Of a stretch of DNA of 42,703 nucleotides, positions 1-8,212 are shown piece after piece (the stretch's first letter is position 1; every line of letters starts with the position of its first letter). The notes under the pieces are model-generated. The model saw only the letters and a list, made by a program, of their open reading frames with translations, had not been told where the DNA came from and did not search any database. This DNA is from Dehalococcoidia bacterium. Lineage in GTDB: Bacteria > Chloroflexota > Dehalococcoidia > UBA2979. Where the stretch lies: contig QZJI01000075.1 of NCBI GenBank assembly GCA_003599735.1, positions 1-42,703 of the forward strand, read 5' to 3'. The position numbers were made by a program, and so were the translations under genes.

Positions 1-489
1 GGGGCTGACCTCGGCCTTGACCCGCCACGTTCGTGGCTGCCGGTGGGCTACGCGGTCGCCGGTGCCTACGCCTCTCTGATCGCATACGGCCTCGCTGTCC
101 TGGTCATCGAGCGCCTCACGGGTGCCGACCTTGGCGTCTTGAAGAAAGGGAACGGGATCCCGGACTCTCCGGCGAACACCTCGGTCGTGTGGTTCGTCCT
201 CGGGGTCAGCGTCATGGCGCTGGCGCCGCTGTCGGAGGAGGTGTTCTTCCGTGGGTTCCTGTTCCGCGCCGTCCACGGGCGGATGGGATTGGCGGCGGGT
301 CTGGCCCTCTCTGCGCTGGCGTTCGCGGCATTCCACCTGAACTTCGGGGTCATGCTGCCCTTCTTCGCCATCGGTCTCATCTTCGCGTGGGCGTACCATG
401 CCTCCGGGTCGCTCTGGACGCCCATCGCCGCACACGCGATCTTTAACACCGTCTCCTTTGTCGTAACGCTCGCGGGGGTGGGTTCGTGA
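1..489 (+). CDS. CPBP family intramembrane metalloprotease, C-terminal part (5' end outside window)
   Basis: The reading frame is open from base 1, so the N-terminus lies upstream of the window. The visible part is a hydrophobic membrane protein with the three CPBP (Abi/Rce1-like) signatures: EEVFFRGF, giving the EExxxR motif, then FHLNFG, then HAIFN near the end. In this family the Glu, Arg and His residues build an intramembrane zinc site, used for prenyl-protein processing in eukaryotic Rce1 and for various or unknown substrates in bacteria. The substrate cannot be told here. The stop TGA overlaps the GTG start of trpA (GTGA), so the two are translationally coupled, but no functional link to tryptophan synthesis is evident. 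Confidence 0.88.
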   Translation, partial: GADLGLDPPRSWLPVGYAVAGAYASLIAYGLAVLVIERLTGADLGVLKKGNGIPDSPANTSVVWFVLGVSVMALAPLSEEVFFRGFLFRAVHGRMGLAAGLALSALAFAAFHLNFGVMLPFFAIGLIFAWAYHASGSLWTPIAAHAIFNTVSFVVTLAGVGS

Positions 490-1283
490 CCGACCGGCTG
501 GCCGAGATGTTTGCTCGTACCCGCGCGGAGCACCGCCCGGCGGTGCTCCCGTTCCTCCCGGCGGGCTGGCCCGAGCTGGACGACACGGTTCGGCTCGTGG
601 AGGCCGCCATCGAGGGCGGCGCGGATGGCTTCGAGGTCGGGATGCCGTTCTCCGATCCTCTCGGCGATGGCCCGGTGAACCAGGTTGCCTATACCCGTGC
701 GATCGCCAACGGCTGCACGACCGAGACGGTTTTCGGGGCAGTCCGGACGCTTCGCTCACGGGGGGTTAGCGTCCCCTTACTCGTTATGGGATACTTCAAC
801 ACCATTCTGGCCCACGGGCTGGAGCGGTTTGTGCGGGACGCTGTGTCCGCCGGCGTCGACGGGTTCATCGTGGTCGACCTGCCTCCTCAGGAGGCAGGGG
901 AACTTGAGGGCCTGGTACGTGCGGCGGGCTTGCATATGGTGTATCTGTTGCCTCCCACGGCGACGCCGGACCGGATCCGGCTCATCGCGGAACACGGCAG
1001 TGGGTTCATCTACTGTGTGGGTTTCGTCGGAATCACCGGCGAGCGCGCGGAGGTCTCCAGCGAACTGCCCGGGCTGTTGGCCCGGGTACGTGAGCAAACG
1101 GATCTGCCGCTCGCGGTGGGGTTCGGCATCTCCCGGCGCGAGCATGTGCGCGCCATCGGAGAGATCGCCGACGGAGTGGTGGTAGGCAGCGCCTTCGTCC
1201 GCTCCGTGGCGGAGGCGTCCAGCGAGGAACGGCCAGTCGTGGCCCGGCGGTTCCTGGAGGAGATTACCGGTCGTGTGTCGTAA
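486..1283 (+). CDS. trpA: Tryptophan synthase alpha chain
   Basis: TrpA cleaves indole-3-glycerol phosphate to indole and glyceraldehyde-3-phosphate and passes indole to TrpB. The 265-residue protein is normal length for this TIM barrel. Both catalytic acids are present: Glu50 in FEVGMPFSD and Asp61 in DPLGDGP, matching Glu49 and Asp60 of the E. coli enzyme. The phosphate-binding loops are seen as GFVGITGER and AVGFGISRREH, and the last strand as DGVVVGSAFV. The start is GTG, overlapping the stop of the upstream protease gene (GTGA). trpB is not in the window; it may lie upstream of base 1. Other aromatic amino-acid genes (aroH, aroF) follow after a structured gap. Confidence 0.96.
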   Translation: MTDRLAEMFARTRAEHRPAVLPFLPAGWPELDDTVRLVEAAIEGGADGFEVGMPFSDPLGDGPVNQVAYTRAIANGCTTETVFGAVRTLRSRGVSVPLLVMGYFNTILAHGLERFVRDAVSAGVDGFIVVDLPPQEAGELEGLVRAAGLHMVYLLPPTATPDRIRLIAEHGSGFIYCVGFVGITGERAEVSSELPGLLARVREQTDLPLAVGFGISRREHVRAIGEIADGVVVGSAFVRSVAEASSEERPVVARRFLEEITGRVS

Positions 1284-1455
1284 CACCGGCACCTGGCATC
1301 GCGAGCAGCGCCATACGGCGCTTCGCGTTTCCGCGTCTTATACGCGGAGCCAGGCGGCCCGGCCCGTGACGACCACGGCCGGGTCGTTTGGCTCATGACC
1401 GGGGCCGCCTCACGCGGCCGGCTGCATCGAGTCTGACAGACGGAGACCAACACCC
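1284..1455 (+). promoter_or_regulatory. Hairpin-rich trpA-aroH intergenic leader
   Basis: Four potential RNA hairpins fill this gap. H1: 1300-1304/1323-1327 plus 1307-1312/1317-1322, an 11-bp stem with a 2-nt bulge and an ATAC loop, followed by TTT; it may end the trpA transcript. H2: 1330-1336/1342-1348, a 7-bp stem. H3: 1352-1357/1405-1410 enclosing an inner stem 1358-1364/1377-1383. H4: 1403-1408/1414-1419. H3 and H4 share bases 1405-1408 and cannot both form. The aroH start follows at 1456 with a weak GGAGA ribosome site. No leader peptide rich in aromatic residues was found. The pairings are seen in the sequence; a regulatory role is inferred, and high GC makes chance stems likelier. Confidence 0.4.
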
Positions 1456-1833
1456 ATGATGCTAGTCCGAGGTATCCGCGGCGCCACTACCGTGCGTTCC
1501 AACTCGCGCGAGGAAATCCTCGAGGCGACGAAGGAACTGCTCTCGGAGATCATCCGCCGGAACGACCTCGACACGGACTACATCGCCTCGGTCGTGTTCA
1601 CCACCACGGTGGACCTGAACGCGGAATTTCCTGCGGTCGCCGCCCGGGAGATGGGCTGGACCTACATCGCGCTCGAGTGCATGCATGTCATGAACGTCCC
1701 CGGGTCGCTCCCGCGCTGCATCCGCGTGCTGATGCACGTCAACACCGAGCGGGCGGCGACCGATCTCAAGCATGTGTACCTGCACGAGGCCAAGGCACTG
1801 CGCCGTGACCTCGTGGACGCTTCGGAGGCATAA
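1456..1833 (+). CDS. aroH: Chorismate mutase, AroH type
   Basis: The enzyme rearranges chorismate to prephenate, the committed step to phenylalanine and tyrosine. The 125-residue chain matches the monofunctional Bacillus AroH fold from end to end: RGIRGATTV at the N-terminus, FPAVAARE, CIRVLMHVNT, and HVYLHEAKALRRDL at the C-terminus. Active-site Arg8 (Arg7 in B. subtilis), the CIR arginine (Arg90) and the HVYL tyrosine (Tyr108) are all present. Glu78, which contacts the substrate hydroxyl in B. subtilis AroH, is replaced by Val78 in ECMHVMNV; a Glu occurs four residues earlier (Glu74). The stop lies two bases before the aroF start, so the pair should be co-transcribed. Confidence 0.93.
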   Translation: MMLVRGIRGATTVRSNSREEILEATKELLSEIIRRNDLDTDYIASVVFTTTVDLNAEFPAVAAREMGWTYIALECMHVMNVPGSLPRCIRVLMHVNTERAATDLKHVYLHEAKALRRDLVDASEA

Positions 1834-1835
1834 CT

Positions 1836-2882
1836 GTGATCATCGTGATGAAGCCCGACCACACCCCGGCCCAGGCGGAAGCCGTCTCGGAGCGGCTCGC
1901 CAACTTCGGCCTGAAGGCCCAGCCGATCCACGGCGCGACTCGCACCGTCATCGCCGCCCTCGGCCAGGTCCTGCAGGATCACCGGGACGAGATGTCCATG
2001 ATGCAAGGCGTGGACGAAGTCATCCGCGTTTCGAAGCCCTACAAACTCTCCAGCCGCGAGACGCACCCTGCCGATACCGTGATCGATGTCGGGTTCGGCG
2101 TGAAGATCGGCGGGGGCCGGCCCGTCTTCATGGCGGGTCCGTGTTCGATCGAAACGGAAGATCAGCTGTGGGCCTCCGCCCAAGGTGTCCGTGAGGCCGG
2201 CGCGCATGTTTTGCGTGGTGGCGCGTTCAAGCCGCGGTCGTCTCCGTACGCCTTCCAGGGTCTTGGCGTCCCGGGCCTCAAGATGCTGCGTCAGGCGGGC
2301 GACGAGCTCGGTATGCCTGTGATTACCGAGTGCCTCTCCGTCCGTGATATCGACGCGGTCGCCCAGTACACCGACATCATCCAGATCGGCGCCCGCAATA
2401 TGCAGAACTTCGTACTGCTGGAACAGGCAGGGAAGACAGGTAAGCCCGTCCTCCTGAAGCGTGGCATGGCCGGGACCATCGAAGAGTGGCTGTTGGCCTC
2501 CGAGTACATCCTGTCGCAGAACAACCCGAATGTGATGCTCTGCGAGCGTGGCATCCGGACATTCGAGACAGCGACACGGAACACAATGGACCTCAACGCC
2601 ATTGCGCTCGTGAAGCGGTTGTCTCACCTGCCGGTGATCTCTGACCCGTCACACGGCACGGGCAAGTGGTATCTCGTCCGTCCCATGACGATGGCTTCGA
2701 TCGCCGTCGGCGCTGACGGCCTCGAGATCGAGGTCCACCCGAACCCGGATCACGCGCTCTCTGACGGCGCGCAGTCGTTGACCCCAGCAAACTTCGCTGA
2801 GATGGCGAATGACGCCCGCGCGCTCGCGTCCGCGATTGGCCGCCCGTTCGCGGACGTCCCCGCGCGCGTCGCGGCACGCTAG
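1836..2882 (+). CDS. aroF: 3-deoxy-7-phosphoheptulonate (DAHP) synthase
   Basis: DAHP synthase condenses phosphoenolpyruvate and erythrose-4-phosphate, the first step of the shikimate pathway. This 348-residue chain is the type I-beta form (KDO8P-synthase-like barrel) with an N-terminal ferredoxin-like domain at about residues 1-85, which in Thermotoga binds Tyr/Phe for feedback inhibition. Metal ligands are visible: Cys103 in MAGPCSIE, His in DPSHGTG, Glu in EIEVHPNP and Asp in ALSDGAQSL. The substrate loop [17 protein letters not shown] is intact. The start is GTG, with GGAGG at 1824-1828. Pairing with chorismate mutase suggests joint control of aromatic amino-acid flux. Confidence 0.96.
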   Translation: MIIVMKPDHTPAQAEAVSERLANFGLKAQPIHGATRTVIAALGQVLQDHRDEMSMMQGVDEVIRVSKPYKLSSRETHPADTVIDVGFGVKIGGGRPVFMAGPCSIETEDQLWASAQGVREAGAHVLRGGAFKPRSSPYAFQGLGVPGLKMLRQAGDELGMPVITECLSVRDIDAVAQYTDIIQIGARNMQNFVLLEQAGKTGKPVLLKRGMAGTIEEWLLASEYILSQNNPNVMLCERGIRTFETATRNTMDLNAIALVKRLSHLPVISDPSHGTGKWYLVRPMTMASIAVGADGLEIEVHPNPDHALSDGAQSLTPANFAEMANDARALASAIGRPFADVPARVAAR

Positions 2883-2890
2883 CCACTCTC

Positions 2891-3766
2891 GTGACATCCG
2901 AGCAGGACGCGGTCGCGCCGGTGTCTCCCCTCCCAGGAGAGACACCGGCCGTCGCGTCTTCGGATGCCGCCGCCGAAGGCGCTCCGGCCAGTGAGCCCGG
3001 CTTCTCGCTCACCCTCCCCGCCTTCGAGGGGCCGCTCGCCCTACTCCTCCACCTGATCGAGGCCAATGAACTCGACGTGACTGAAGTGTCGCTGCTTCAG
3101 GTCACGGACCAATACCTTCAGCATCTCCGTTCACGCGAGCACATTGATATCGGCGCGCTTGCCGAGTTCATCGCGATCGGTGCGAGGCTGCTTCTGTTGA
3201 AGTCGCGCGCCCTCCTCCCACGTGATCCGGACGCCGTAGTGGAAGATGACGAGGATCCCGCTGCTGACATCCGAGGGCTGATAGAGGCGCTGCGCGACTA
3301 CCGTCGCTTCAAGCAGGCGGCCGAATTTCTCCGTTCACGTGATGGCGGGCATGGCACCTACCGCCGCGAGGTCGCGCCGCCCAAAGTCCCGCTGCCCACG
3401 GGACTCGACACCGTCACGCTCTCTTCACTCGTCGACATGATCCGCGAGGTGATCGCGCGGCTGCCGGATGAAGAGCCCGAAGGCGAAGTGGCGCGAGAGC
3501 CCGTCCGGCTACGAGACCGCATGGATCGGCTTGCCGATCTCCTTGACCGCGACCAGCGCACCTCGTTCCGCCGTCTGATTGAAGGAGCGACATCCCGCAC
3601 GATGGTCATCGTCGATTTCATGGCTGTCCTCGAACTGATCAAGCAGCGGTATCTGACGGCGCAGCAGTCCGACGCGTTCGGGGACATCGAACTCGTGCGC
3701 CTTGCCGGTGCGATGCGGAATACGGTGGCGACCGCCGAAGCGTCCGAGGACTTCACCGGTGTGTAG
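2891..3766 (+). CDS. scpA: Segregation and condensation protein A (kleisin subunit of SMC complex)
   Basis: ScpA bridges the two heads of the SMC dimer in the bacterial condensin and so acts in chromosome compaction and segregation. The family core begins near residue 43 with PAFEGPLALLLHLIEANELDVTEVS, continues with QVTDQYLQHL, and ends with a winged-helix kleisin C-terminus (VDFMAVLELIKQRYL, then DAFGDIELVRL). About 40 Ala/Pro-rich residues precede the core and look disordered. The start is GTG and no good ribosome site is seen. scpB, often the neighbour, is absent here; ribF follows after 30 bp. A consensus parS site elsewhere in the window (41820-41835) makes this the second segregation-related element present. 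Confidence 0.93.
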   Translation: MTSEQDAVAPVSPLPGETPAVASSDAAAEGAPASEPGFSLTLPAFEGPLALLLHLIEANELDVTEVSLLQVTDQYLQHLRSREHIDIGALAEFIAIGARLLLLKSRALLPRDPDAVVEDDEDPAADIRGLIEALRDYRRFKQAAEFLRSRDGGHGTYRREVAPPKVPLPTGLDTVTLSSLVDMIREVIARLPDEEPEGEVAREPVRLRDRMDRLADLLDRDQRTSFRRLIEGATSRTMVIVDFMAVLELIKQRYLTAQQSDAFGDIELVRLAGAMRNTVATAEASEDFTGV

Positions 3767-3796
3767 GCCCACCGTCCGTTCCGCGGGAGGCAACTA

Positions 3797-4723
3797 ATGC
3801 TCCTCGTCCGTGACGAACTACGCGGCAGCGTCACGCCGGGCGAACATGCGCTCTCCATCGGCGTCTTCGACGGCGTCCACGCCGGTCACCAGGCACTGAT
3901 CAAGCGCATGCTTGACGAAGGCCGGGCGCGAGGTCTGACCGGCGGCGTGGTCACCTTCCACCCGCACCCGCGCACCGTCATCCGTCCTGACCTGCCGTTC
4001 CAGTACCTCGCGTCGCTGGAGCACCGCGTCGAACTGTTGCGTGCCTGCGGCGTCGACTTCGTCTCAGTGCTGCAGTTCACCTCCGAACTCCAGCAAGTGA
4101 GCGCGGAGGATTTCTGCCGGCTGTTGGTCGAGGAAGCGCACGTCCGCCTTATTGTCGTCGGCGCGGATTTCCGTCTGGGGCGTGGTGGCGAAGGCACAGT
4201 GGCGCGCCTCACGGAGATCGGCCGAGAACAGGGCTTCGAGGTGCTGCCCGTGGACTTGGTCGATCACGGCGTGGGCAGTGTGCCCATCTCCTCCACGCGG
4301 ATCCGGACAGCGCTGGCTGCTGGAGAAATGGAGGAGGTTCAGGCGCTCCTGGGACGTCCGTTCTCACTCCGTGGTCCCGTCGTGCTGGGCGACCAGCGCG
4401 GGCGCACCATCGGTTTCCCCACGCTCAACATCGGCGTCAGCGCCGACCGAGCGCTGCCGCCGGATGGCGTCTACGTCACACGCGCCTACCTCCCGGCCGG
4501 TATCTTCAACGCCGTGACAAACGTGGGTACTCGGCCGACCTTCGACGGCTCATCACGCCGTGTGGAAACCCACGTCTTCGACTTCGTGGGCGACATGTAC
4601 GGACAGGTTGTGACGGTCGAACTCCTCCACCGCCTGCGGGCAGAGCAGCGCTTTGACAGCGTCGATGCCCTCGTCGCTCAGATCAAGATGGACGCCGCTG
4701 CGGCACGGGAATGGTTCGCATGA
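3797..4723 (+). CDS. ribF: Bifunctional riboflavin kinase / FAD synthetase
   Basis: RibF phosphorylates riboflavin to FMN and adenylates FMN to FAD in the cytoplasm. The 308-residue chain has both modules. The N-terminal FAD synthetase (about 1-180) shows GVFDGVHAGHQAL with the nucleotidyl-transferase HxGH-like motif at residues 22-31, FHPHPRTV, VGADFRLGRGGEG and the ISSTRIR motif. The C-terminal kinase (about 185-308) shows GRTIGFPTLNI, then GVYVTRAY, NVGTRPTF and ETHVFDF. The start ATG has GGGAGG seven bases upstream. The stop overlaps the tyrS start in ATGA, suggesting coupled translation. Confidence 0.96.
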   Translation: MLLVRDELRGSVTPGEHALSIGVFDGVHAGHQALIKRMLDEGRARGLTGGVVTFHPHPRTVIRPDLPFQYLASLEHRVELLRACGVDFVSVLQFTSELQQVSAEDFCRLLVEEAHVRLIVVGADFRLGRGGEGTVARLTEIGREQGFEVLPVDLVDHGVGSVPISSTRIRTALAAGEMEEVQALLGRPFSLRGPVVLGDQRGRTIGFPTLNIGVSADRALPPDGVYVTRAYLPAGIFNAVTNVGTRPTFDGSSRRVETHVFDFVGDMYGQVVTVELLHRLRAEQRFDSVDALVAQIKMDAAAAREWFA

Positions 4724-5937
4724 CCCGGAAGATGGCTCCCGTTGAGGAGCAGATGCGCGTCTACATGGCGGGCACCGACTTCGGTGATGACGCCACGCGG
4801 CGCTCGATGGAGCGCGAACTGCGCGCCCGCCTCGAAGAAGACCGCCCGTTGCGCGTCTACTGCGGTTTCGACCCGACGAAGGTGGACCTCCATCTCGGCC
4901 ATGCGGTACCGATGCGCAAACTACGGCAATTTCAGGAATTTGGGCATGATGTCACGTTTCTGGTCGGAAACTTCACCGCGCTGATCGGCGATCCGACCGG
5001 CAAGGACGCCACCCGCCCAATGCTGACGCCCGCGGAGGTCGCGGAGAACGCGAAGACTTACACCGACCAGGCGTTTGTCATCCTCGACCGCGAGTTGACG
5101 ACCGTCGCGTACAACGCCGACTGGCTGAACGCCCTGGGCTTCGCTGATGTCCTTCGCCTCACCGGCCAGTACACCGTCGCCCAGTTCCTCCGTCGTGAGA
5201 ACTTCGCGAAGCGGTACGAGGAGGGCGTCCCGATCCACGTTTCCGAGCTCCTGTACGCCATGCTCCAGGCGTATGACGCCTTCCACATGGAGACGGATGT
5301 CCAGATCGGCGGCTCCGACCAACTTTTCAACCTGATGGCGGGCCGCCAGCTGCAAGAGGCGCACGGCCAGCGCCCGCAGGTCTGCATCACCCTCCCGATC
5401 CTCGTCGGCACGGACGGCCACGAGAAGATGTCGAAGTCGCTCGGTAACTACGTCGGCCTGACCGACCCGCCGAATGAGATGTTCGGCAAGGTAATGTCGA
5501 TCCCGGACTTCGCGATCATGAACTACTACACCCTCGCGACTCCGCTCCGGCCTGCCGAGGTGGACGCCCTCTCGCGCGAGATCGAGGCGGGCACGCTGCG
5601 TCCGATGGATGCCAAGAAGCGGCTGGCGGAGGAGATCACGGCCGTTTTCCATGGCCGCCCTGCCGCCGAAGCGGCGCGCACTTACTTTGAGTCCACGTTC
5701 CAGCGCCGCGAGACGCCAGAGGAAATGCCCGAGCATGCGGTCGAGGGCGACGCACCGCTCGCTGCGGTCCTCGTGGCGGCGGGCCTCGCGAAGAGCAACG
5801 GCGAGGTGCGTCGGCTGGTCACACAGGGGGCCGTGAGCGTGAACGGCAGGCCTGTCACGGACGCCCTGGTGCCTCTGCAGCCCGGCGATGAGATCCGTGT
5901 TGGACGGCATCGATTCTTACGACTCGTGCGTGCATAG
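4720..5937 (+). CDS. tyrS: Tyrosyl-tRNA synthetase
   Basis: The enzyme charges tRNA-Tyr. It is a class I synthetase with the HIGH-like HLGH at residues 58-61, the tyrosine pocket signature QIGGSDQLFN, the KMSKS loop at 236-240 (GHEKMSKSLGN) and a C-terminal S4 RNA-binding domain (LVAAGLAKSNGEVRRLVTQGAVSVNG). About 405 residues is normal. Three in-frame ATG codons are possible (4711, 4720, 4732). 4720 is chosen because it overlaps the ribF stop (ATGA) and has GGGA about ten bases upstream, whereas at 4711 the same GGGA touches the start codon. The LHLGH variant and the single C-terminal S4 domain fit the TyrZ-like branch, but this was not tested by alignment. Confidence 0.96.
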   Translation: MTRKMAPVEEQMRVYMAGTDFGDDATRRSMERELRARLEEDRPLRVYCGFDPTKVDLHLGHAVPMRKLRQFQEFGHDVTFLVGNFTALIGDPTGKDATRPMLTPAEVAENAKTYTDQAFVILDRELTTVAYNADWLNALGFADVLRLTGQYTVAQFLRRENFAKRYEEGVPIHVSELLYAMLQAYDAFHMETDVQIGGSDQLFNLMAGRQLQEAHGQRPQVCITLPILVGTDGHEKMSKSLGNYVGLTDPPNEMFGKVMSIPDFAIMNYYTLATPLRPAEVDALSREIEAGTLRPMDAKKRLAEEITAVFHGRPAAEAARTYFESTFQRRETPEEMPEHAVEGDAPLAAVLVAAGLAKSNGEVRRLVTQGAVSVNGRPVTDALVPLQPGDEIRVGRHRFLRLVRA

Positions 5938-6012
5938 CGCCGAACGGCGGCACCTGCGACACTCAGCAAAGGCCTCGCGCTCTGGCAAGGGATATGGTGG
6001 GAAGGCTAGGGG

Positions 6013-6465
6013 ATGATCGACGACGGTGCGGAACTCGACCTCACGGCCGTCTGTCAGAACATCGCCGAGGCCGAGGTCATCACCGTCTATTTCCCGCTGA
6101 TTGGCCGCACTCTTCTCGTCGATGCCCGTCGCACTGCCGATGTGCCCACGATGGTGCGCGTAGTGCCGATGGCGCGCGATACGGGTGAACGTCTTCGCTC
6201 GCTGCGCCGCCTCCGTCCGATGCTCCCACGACCCGAGTCGATCACGATGATCCCATGGCAGATGCGCGTGCAGACGGTGATCGAGACGGGTGTTTGGGAA
6301 TGCCTGCTGCGTCGGGTTGATGATCATCCGGCTGCAGAAGCTTGCCTGACGCAGCTGCGGAGACTCGAGCGAACAGAACAATTCGATGCGATCCTCGGAC
6401 GGCGGTATGAGGCGCTGTGGACACGCGAGGGCGCGCGCGAGCCCGCTGAAGAGGACGACCGATAG
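6013..6465 (+). CDS. Hypothetical protein of unknown family
   Basis: I do not recognise this 150-residue protein. It has no signal peptide, membrane segment or cysteine pair. The N-terminal half mixes hydrophobic and acidic stretches (EVITVYFPLIGRTLLVDAR suggests a beta hairpin). The middle is rich in Arg and Pro (LRSLRRLRPMLPRPES). The C-terminal half contains VWECLLRRV and a charged helix. It is likely real: start ATG 6013 follows the purine-rich GGAAGGCTAGGGG, codon use resembles the neighbours, and it fills the space exactly up to the convergent recJ stop, leaving one base between. The 75-bp gap from tyrS could hold its own promoter, but none is clear. Confidence 0.7.
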   Translation: MIDDGAELDLTAVCQNIAEAEVITVYFPLIGRTLLVDARRTADVPTMVRVVPMARDTGERLRSLRRLRPMLPRPESITMIPWQMRVQTVIETGVWECLLRRVDDHPAAEACLTQLRRLERTEQFDAILGRRYEALWTREGAREPAEEDDR

Positions 6466-6466
6466 C

Positions 6467-8206
6467 CTACCGGGCCGCCTCGAACCCTTCGTCCGACGCC
6501 GGACGGAGGTCCAGCACTTCGATCTGCAGGCGCGCTTCCCCACCGAACTGGTCGGAGCGGAACGTGTAGACCACGTCGGCGTCCTCGCCGGTCGCCACGG
6601 CCGAAGCGGCCTGCCGGAACCCGATCGCCCGCCACGTCACGTTCCCCGCGTGCAGCGACATCTGCAGGTGCGCGCCGTCTGCGCCGACCGTCCGGCTGCC
6701 GGTTACTCGTACGCGCCGTGCGAGAAAGACCGGGGCGGGGTTGCCGTTCCCGAACGGTCCCAGCAGTCCCAGCCACTGCACCATCCGCCGGTCGACCTCA
6801 GCCAGCGGCAGTTCCGCGTCCACCTCCAGCGCCGCGACCAGTGCGGTTGGGTCGAGGTGCCGCGCGGTGTCTTCGACCAGCCTTGTCCGCATCTCCGGGA
6901 TGCGCTCCGGCGCCACCGAGAAGCCGGCGGCGGCGCGGTGTCCTCCATAGCGCAGGAAGAGGTCGGCGTTCCGCCGGAGGAGCGCCGTGACATCGAACTC
7001 CGGAATGGAACGGCAGGATCCCCGTCCTTCACCCCCCTCGATGCCAATGGCGATCGCCGGCCGGTGAAACTCCTCTGCCAGCCGTGCTGCCACGAGACCG
7101 ATGATGCCCGAGGACATCTCGCTAGAATCGACCACGATCAGCGGCGGCGGCGTCTCACCAGCGAGGGCGCGCGCGAGCTCGACAGCGTGCGTGGTGGCGG
7201 TGCGGCGGTCGTCGTTTAGCCGTTCGATCTCCGCGGCGATTGTCCGTGCCTCCTCGATCGTCGGCGCGAGCAGCAGGTCGAGGGCGATCCGCGCGTGCGC
7301 CATCCGGCCGGCGGCGTTGAGCCGTGGCCCGATCACCCAGCCGATGCTGTCCGCGTCGACCAGCCGTGGCTCGATCCCCGCGACCTCGCAGAGCGCGAGC
7401 AGCCCGGGCCGCTTCGTCGTGCGGAGCGCATCGAGCCCAATGCGGAGGAGGTCACGGCACTCGCCGAGCAGCGGCGCGAGATCGCACACCGTGCCGAGGG
7501 CGACGAGCGCGCGGTGCGGGGCCGGGTCGTAGGACTGGCCGAGGCGGTCGTGCAGGTCGTGGATCACCTTGTAGGCGACGCCGACTGCCGCCGGCTCCGA
7601 GCCGTACGCGTTCCCGTTCAACTTCGGGTTCACGATTGCGAGGGCGTCCGGCAGTCGCTCCGGGATGGTGTGGTGGTCGATCACCACGACATCCATCCCC
7701 AACCCGTTCGCCTCCGCCACCTCGTCCACCGCCGATGTGCCGGTGTCCGCGGTGACCAGGAGGGTCGCGCCCTGGTCGGCGAGCCGGCGGATCGCGCGCA
7801 CGTTCGGCCCGTACCCTTCGGTGAAGCGGTCGGGCAGGTACGGCATCGGGACCGCGCCGAGGGCGCGTAGCCCCTCGGTTAGCACAGCAGTCGCCGTCAC
7901 GCCGTCGACGTCGTAGTCACCGTAGACAGCCACCGTCTCGCCCGCACGGCAGGCGCGGCCAAGACGCTCCACCGCGACCTCGAGGTTGGGCATGAGCAGC
8001 GGGTCGGTCAGGTCACGCGGACTACCGAGGAACCGTCGCGCCGCCTCGGTGGTCGTGACGCCCCGGCGTGCCAGGAGCAGCCGCATCAGCGGCGGGAGCC
8101 CGGACCCCGCGTCGTCGAAGCCGCCGAGGTCAGGCGTGACGTTGATGCGCCAGCGCCCGCCGGATCCCGTCAGCACGCGTGCCGGTGCCGCTTGGGGGGC
8201 GACCAC
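6467..8206 (-). CDS. recJ: Single-stranded-DNA-specific exonuclease RecJ
   Basis: RecJ degrades single-stranded DNA 5' to 3' in recombination and repair. The 579-residue chain has the DHH phosphoesterase core: YGDYDVDG at 95-102, DTG at 154-156, DHH at 177-179, and RLNAAGRM near 295-302. The DHHA1 motif GGHRAAAG is at 421-428, and a C-terminal OB-like domain (about 465-565) follows. The start is GTG at 8206, six bases after the fabF stop, so it is the last gene of the fab operon. Linkage of a repair nuclease with fatty-acid genes looks like operon packing rather than shared function. Its stop is one base from the convergent hypothetical gene, leaving no room for a terminator. Confidence 0.94.
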   Translation of the reverse strand: MVAPQAAPARVLTGSGGRWRINVTPDLGGFDDAGSGLPPLMRLLLARRGVTTTEAARRFLGSPRDLTDPLLMPNLEVAVERLGRACRAGETVAVYGDYDVDGVTATAVLTEGLRALGAVPMPYLPDRFTEGYGPNVRAIRRLADQGATLLVTADTGTSAVDEVAEANGLGMDVVVIDHHTIPERLPDALAIVNPKLNGNAYGSEPAAVGVAYKVIHDLHDRLGQSYDPAPHRALVALGTVCDLAPLLGECRDLLRIGLDALRTTKRPGLLALCEVAGIEPRLVDADSIGWVIGPRLNAAGRMAHARIALDLLLAPTIEEARTIAAEIERLNDDRRTATTHAVELARALAGETPPPLIVVDSSEMSSGIIGLVAARLAEEFHRPAIAIGIEGGEGRGSCRSIPEFDVTALLRRNADLFLRYGGHRAAAGFSVAPERIPEMRTRLVEDTARHLDPTALVAALEVDAELPLAEVDRRMVQWLGLLGPFGNGNPAPVFLARRVRVTGSRTVGADGAHLQMSLHAGNVTWRAIGFRQAASAVATGEDADVVYTFRSDQFGGEARLQIEVLDLRPASDEGFEAAR

Positions 8207-8212
8207 AGACGG

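Noticed and set aside
1294-1303. TGGCATCGCG resembling a T-box antiterminator motif
   Set aside because: It deviates from TGGNACCGCG, lies only 11 bases after the trpA stop, and leaves no room for a specifier loop upstream.
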